A stretch of 8,731 nucleotides of DNA, taken from positions 1 to 8,731 of the forward strand of contig JAJYAR010000079.1 in the NCBI GenBank assembly GCA_021779435.1. Direction: 5' to 3'. Position 1 is the stretch's first letter. Every line of letters starts with the position of its first letter. This document shows, in pieces, positions 5,736 to 8,731 of the stretch. Both the position numbers and the translations under genes were made by a program. The DNA comes from a bacterium. GTDB lineage: Bacteria > Verrucomicrobiota > Verrucomicrobiae > JAJYAR01. A model generated the notes under the pieces. It was not told where the DNA came from and ran no database searches. It saw nothing but the letters and a program-made list of their open reading frames with translations.

Positions 5736-6602
5736 TCACTTGGAGTGCGTGGAGAGCGCCTTGAGAGTCGCCTCGAGTTCGGCGCCGTTGGGCTGCACGC
5801 TGCTGTCGAGCGAGCGGCGGGCGACCTCGACGGCGGTCATGGGCGCGAGGCCCTTTGCGAAGCCGGCGACCGCCTGCATGATGCAGCGGAGGCACTGTTC
5901 CTCCGACGCGTTGTTCATTTTCACGCGGTTTGCCAGCGGGTTGACGAAACCATAGGCGAAGAACACGCCGAGGAAGGTACCCGTGAGCGCGGCGGCGACC
6001 TTTTCGCCGACCTTGGCCGGGCCTTCCGCGAGCGAGGACATCGTGTTGATGATGCCGAGCACGGCCGCGACGATGCCGATGCCGGGAAGCGAATCGCCGA
6101 CAAGCTGGAGCACGTGCACGGGGTGGTCCGCCTCGTTCGATTTCGAGTCGAGCTCGGCCTGCATGAGGTTCTCGAGCTGGTCCGGCTTGATCTTGCCGTC
6201 GATCACCGGCTTCAGGCCGTTGCAGAGGAACTCGAGCCTTTCATGGTTCAGCAGGATGGACGGGTACCGTTTGAAGATCGAACTGCGCTCGGGCTCCATG
6301 ATGTGTTCCTCGAGCGCGATCAGGCCGTTGCGCCGGCCGACCATGAACACCTCGTAGAGGAGCTTCAGCATCTCGGTGAACTCCTCCTTGCCCGCGGCCT
6401 TGCTGGTGACGGTCCCCTTGAGCTTCGCGAGCAGGTCCTTCAGCACGTGGCCGGGGCTCGCGATCACGAGCACGCCGGCGGCAATCCCGAGGATCACGAC
6501 GAACTCGGAAACATGCAGCAGCAGGATCGGCTCGCCGCCGGCGATGATGAATCCGCCGAGCATTGCCGCGACGACGATGACGCATCCAATGATGACTAGC
6601 AT
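5736..6602 (-). CDS. motA: MotA, flagellar stator channel protein
   Basis: MotA forms the ion channel and torque-generating part of the stator with MotB. The 288-residue protein aligns with E. coli MotA almost without offset. R90 and E98 (VGRRNGLIALEEHIMEPE), which in E. coli interact electrostatically with the rotor protein FliG, and P173 (GDSLPGIGIVAAVLGIINTM) and P222 (FFAYGFVNPLANRVK), which are needed for torque, fall at the same residue numbers. Four hydrophobic segments lie at about 1-21, 32-49, 168-190 and 203-223, with the large cytoplasmic loop between helices 2 and 3. This is the MotA1-type arrangement, which includes the proton-driven E. coli protein. It begins 46 bases after fliA and precedes motB. 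The leader before the ATG (CCCCTACACTC) has no Shine-Dalgarno, which is odd for a protein needed in many copies. Confidence 0.98.
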   Translation of the reverse strand: MLVIIGCVIVVAAMLGGFIIAGGEPILLLHVSEFVVILGIAAGVLVIASPGHVLKDLLAKLKGTVTSKAAGKEEFTEMLKLLYEVFMVGRRNGLIALEEHIMEPERSSIFKRYPSILLNHERLEFLCNGLKPVIDGKIKPDQLENLMQAELDSKSNEADHPVHVLQLVGDSLPGIGIVAAVLGIINTMSSLAEGPAKVGEKVAAALTGTFLGVFFAYGFVNPLANRVKMNNASEEQCLRCIMQAVAGFAKGLAPMTAVEVARRSLDSSVQPNGAELEATLKALSTHSK

Positions 6603-6648
6603 GAGTGTAGGGGACTGTGTTGGGAATCCGGCCGCCCTGGGACGGAGT

Positions 6649-7446
6649 TCATCGATTGCGTGCCCGCTGCAGCCAGCCGCGCAGGCCGAGGATTGTCTGG
6701 GCGTGGATCTGGCAGATGCGCGATTCGGTGAGTCCGAACACCGCCGCGATTTCGGCCAGCCGCATGTTCTCGAAATAGTACATCGCGAGAATCTTCCTCG
6801 GAATCTCGGGAAGCTCGCCGATCCGCTGCGTCAACAGCTGCACCATCTCGGCCTTCTCCATGTTGTCGCGGCCGGTCTTGTCGGCATCGTCCGCGAGGAG
6901 TTCGTGCAATGAGGCGCCCTCGCCTTCGTCGCTCTCGGTGTTCTGGTCGATCGCGATGAACGTGACGGGCTTCGCCTCCTCGACCCATTTCTGGTACTCC
7001 TTGTCGGTCAGGCCGAGCCACTCGCAGACCTCGGTGTCGGTCGCCGCCCGGCCGAGCTTCTGCTCGACCTCGTTGATGGCGGTTTTCAGCTTGCGCGAAC
7101 GCGCGCGCGCGCGCCGCGGGCACCAGTCCATCCTGCGCAGTTCGTCGAGGATGGCGCCGCGGATCCGCATCGCGGCATAGCTTGCAAACGTGCTCCCCTG
7201 CTCCGGATCGAATTTCCGGACGGCGGCGATCAGACCTGTTACGCCGACACTGTAGAGGTCGTCGGCGTCGACATGCGCGGGGATGTTCAGCTTGATCCGG
7301 TCAACGACATTGCGGACCAGCGGCAGGTAGCGCGCGATCAGATCCTTCTCATCGACGGCGCTCGGCGACACACCCTGGTATGCGCGCCATGCGGCCGCAG
7401 CAGTGGCATCCGTGCCTTGGGGGTTCGACGAAGCGGTGGAACTCAT
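6649..7446 (-). CDS. fliA: Flagellar RNA polymerase sigma factor, FliA/WhiG (sigma-28) family
   Basis: This 265-residue sigma-70-family protein has the FliA/WhiG domain set: region 2 at about 33-108 (DLIARYLPLVRNVVDRIKL, DDLYSVGVTGLIAAVRKFDP and TFASYAAMRIRGAILDELRR, then MDW), region 3 at about 115-190 (KLKTAINEVEQKLGR, EWLGLTDKEYQKW), and region 4 at about 203-260 with the helix-turn-helix RLAEIAAVFGLTESRICQIH (229-248). FliA directs late flagellar genes and is normally held back by the anti-sigma factor FlgM, which is not in this window. It has an Ala/Ser-rich extension of about 20 residues before the AWRAYQ start typical of the family. The linker between regions 2 and 3 is Arg-rich (CPRRARARSRK) and is encoded by a run of alternating C and G. 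It starts 19 bases after the 76-residue membrane protein gene, with no Shine-Dalgarno. Confidence 0.96.
   Translation of the reverse strand: MSSTASSNPQGTDATAAAAWRAYQGVSPSAVDEKDLIARYLPLVRNVVDRIKLNIPAHVDADDLYSVGVTGLIAAVRKFDPEQGSTFASYAAMRIRGAILDELRRMDWCPRRARARSRKLKTAINEVEQKLGRAATDTEVCEWLGLTDKEYQKWVEEAKPVTFIAIDQNTESDEGEGASLHELLADDADKTGRDNMEKAEMVQLLTQRIGELPEIPRKILAMYYFENMRLAEIAAVFGLTESRICQIHAQTILGLRGWLQRARNR
7100..7114. repeat. Alternating CG dinucleotide run inside fliA
   Basis: Fifteen bases of strictly alternating C and G lie in the part of fliA that encodes the Arg-rich linker between sigma regions 2 and 3. Alternating CG can adopt Z-DNA and can slip during replication; a change of one unit would shift the reading frame of fliA. 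The run is seen directly; any phase variation is inference. Confidence 0.6.
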
Positions 7447-7465
7447 TGGGAGTTAGTCTGGGGTT

Positions 7466-7696
7466 TTACTTTGACTTTGCTGCCGCGGCGGTGGCCGCGG
7501 CCGCTGCGCGGGCCATGATCGTCTCGCGGATTCCACGGACCAGGACGGTCCAGAACCAGCGAAACAACAGGGCACCGACGAGACAGCCGACAGCTCCATC
7601 AAACAGGATCCGGTCGGGCTGGTGACCGGCCCAGAAGCTGGCGCTTGCCGTAACGAGGAAACCGGCGAAACCACCGGCTAGAAAGACGAATTTCAT
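7466..7696 (-). CDS. Small two-helix membrane protein between flhF and fliA
   Basis: The 76-residue protein is not recognised as a named family. It has two hydrophobic segments, about 3-22 (FVFLAGGFAGFLVTASASFW) and 32-53 (FDGAVGCLVGALLFRWFWTV), joined by a short polar turn GHQPDRI, and a basic, Ala-rich tail (54-76) that is probably cytoplasmic. It starts 21 bases after the flhF stop and ends 19 bases before fliA, so it lies within the operon. Many polar flagellates carry flhG/fleN between flhF and fliA; this protein is far too short and has no ATPase motifs, so it is not FlhG. A role as a membrane partner of FlhF or of flagellar assembly is speculation from position. There is no Shine-Dalgarno; the leader before the ATG is AT-rich (TTAAATTTATCC). 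Confidence 0.75.
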   Translation of the reverse strand: MKFVFLAGGFAGFLVTASASFWAGHQPDRILFDGAVGCLVGALLFRWFWTVLVRGIRETIMARAAAAATAAAAKSK

Positions 7697-7717
7697 CTGG
7701 ATGGATAAATTTAAGGC

Positions 7718-8731
7718 TTAGCTGTCCTGGGGCAGTGTCCTGCGTACGATCGCGCCGGGTACGTCCTCCTCGCAGTCGCCGGTGAGCGACGGCCCGGTTG
7801 CGAGAAACAGCGGTTCCACCTCGGCATCGAAGAGGTAGTCCCACAACTTCCCCCACTGCGGCACCTCGTCCAGATGCGTGAACACGAGGTGCGTCGCGCC
7901 GAGATCGCGACCGGTGGCGTACGCGTCTCGCATGGAGGCGCGGTCGTAGGCCGCGTTGAGCACGAGAACGCGCTCGACGATCTTTTCGCGATCGAGAAAT
8001 TCCGCGATCTTCGCGTTGTCCGCCGGCTGGCGCGGAGCGAGTCCCGGGACGTCGAAATAGACGAACCCTCCCGGCACCGCCGGCTGGGTTTCGCAGGGAA
8101 AATGCGCCAAGGGAACTCCCAATGCCTCCGAAAAGACGGGCAGCGGCCCGAGAGGATTCGGACGATCGAATTCGACGCTCACAACGTGCCCCAGGCGTCC
8201 GCGCCGGAACACCTCCTGGGCAATCCATTTGCAGAGAGCGGTGGTCCGGCCCACCCCGGCTGCGCCGAGGAAGGCTGCACGGGAAAGCGGCGGCCGCTGC
8301 GGGCGGGTGTCCGCCTGGAGACGCAGCAACCGCGACGTCTCCGCGAGCGCCCGGTGGAGGGGAAGCGTGTTGAGTTCGTCCCAGTTCGGGCCGGCCTGCA
8401 GCCTGTTCAGGGCCGTCTCCGTTATCCCGGACTTCCTGAGGAGTCCGCTGAGGCCCATCGGGGGCGGCATGCGCGGCTCCTCGCGATGCACGGGGCGGCC
8501 TTCCGGCTGCTCCGGTGCCTCGGGCGCCGGCGGAGTTTCGGGTTCAGGAATCTCAAACCGGGGAATCCGGGTGTAGCCGGCTTCCGTGGCGGTGGATTCC
8601 TGGGCCGAAGGAGCGGCCGGCTCATCGGAAATTGCGTGCAGGCGCTGCAGGAGCTGTCCGCCCGGGGAACCCGGCGGATCGATCTGCGCCACGACTTCGA
8701 GTCTCGGCGAGCTGAACAGGCGCTTGAGGCC
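7718..8731 (-). CDS. flhF: FlhF-like SRP-type GTPase with altered nucleotide-binding motifs (5' end cut by the window)
   Basis: FlhF is the SRP-family GTPase that controls flagellar placement and early assembly at the cell pole. The visible part has 337 residues. The frame is open to the window edge (first residues GLKRLFSSPRLEVVAQIDPP), so the GTG at 8692 is internal and the real start lies outside. Numbering from that GTG as residue 1: a Pro/Glu-rich linker (about 41-80), an N-domain-like helical part (81-130), and the G domain (137-320). The G-domain motifs are all shifted from the norm: P-loop GAAGVGRTT (143-151) has Arg149 in place of the invariant Lys, G3 reads DVPG instead of DTAG, and G4 reads THLDE instead of TKLDE. 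The C-terminus (LATGPSLTGDCEEDVPGAIV) resembles the FlhF end TTGQ-VPDDIE. Fold and position support FlhF; GTP hydrolysis may be weak or lost. The 76-residue membrane protein follows after 21 bases. Confidence 0.88.
   Translation of the reverse strand, partial: GLKRLFSSPRLEVVAQIDPPGSPGGQLLQRLHAISDEPAAPSAQESTATEAGYTRIPRFEIPEPETPPAPEAPEQPEGRPVHREEPRMPPPMGLSGLLRKSGITETALNRLQAGPNWDELNTLPLHRALAETSRLLRLQADTRPQRPPLSRAAFLGAAGVGRTTALCKWIAQEVFRRGRLGHVVSVEFDRPNPLGPLPVFSEALGVPLAHFPCETQPAVPGGFVYFDVPGLAPRQPADNAKIAEFLDREKIVERVLVLNAAYDRASMRDAYATGRDLGATHLVFTHLDEVPQWGKLWDYLFDAEVEPLFLATGPSLTGDCEEDVPGAIVRRTLPQDS

Noticed and set aside
5670..6599. Long plus-strand open frame (309 codons) opposite motA
   Set aside because: MotA on the minus strand matches the family along its whole length; the antisense frame is rich in His, Asp, Glu and Arg with no family resemblance, as expected for a shadow.
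7718..8692. GTG at 8692 as the true flhF start
   Set aside because: The frame continues open to the window end with FlhF-like residues (GLKRLFSSPRLEV), and the FlhF N-terminal region would otherwise be missing.

Overview
The window is a stretch of a bacterial flagellar gene cluster, about 65% GC by eye. Almost all genes lie on the minus strand, so transcription reads from high to low coordinates. In that direction the order is: flhF-like gene (5' end outside the window), a 76-residue two-helix membrane protein, the flagellar sigma factor fliA, motA, motB, an 82-residue Cys-containing protein, then flgF, flgG, flgA, flgH and flgI (3' end outside the window). One unrelated-looking gene, a DUF2892-type membrane protein, sits on the plus strand between the motor genes and the rod genes. 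The rod genes flgF/flgG together with the L- and P-ring genes flgH/flgI imply a Gram-negative-type envelope. The layout, the GC content, the scarcity of Shine-Dalgarno sequences and the style of the FlhF and small accessory proteins suggest Verrucomicrobiota (Opitutales/Opitutaceae-like). That assignment is an impression from memory, not a search result.

Region by region. Bases 1-3146 hold flgI, flgH, flgA and flgG, all exported parts or helpers of the distal rod and rings; flgG/flgA share an ATGA stop-start overlap and flgA/flgH overlap. Bases 3147-3899 are flgF (proximal rod), separated from flgG by 155 bases with a strong stem-loop. Bases 3900-4153 form a divergent intergenic region with an unusually AT-rich patch, a 24-bp dyad, a sigma-54-like motif just before flgF and short repeats. 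Bases 4154-4609 (plus strand) hold the DUF2892-like gene, convergent with the end of the motor operon. Bases 4629-6602 hold the stator genes motA and motB plus the translationally coupled 82-residue gene. Bases 6649-8731 hold fliA, the 76-residue membrane protein and flhF.

Together these genes give placement or assembly control (FlhF), class-switching transcription (FliA), torque generation (MotA/MotB) and the rod and bushing (FlgF, FlgG, FlgA, FlgH, FlgI). No flhG/fleN homologue lies between flhF and fliA, where many bacteria carry it. The points most worth a second look are the FlhF GTPase motifs, all of which deviate from the usual residues; the two unrecognised small genes locked into the operon (76 and 82 residues); the FlgH signal peptide without a lipobox cysteine; and the structured flgF upstream region. 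No rRNA, tRNA, CRISPR array, insertion sequence or phage feature was seen.
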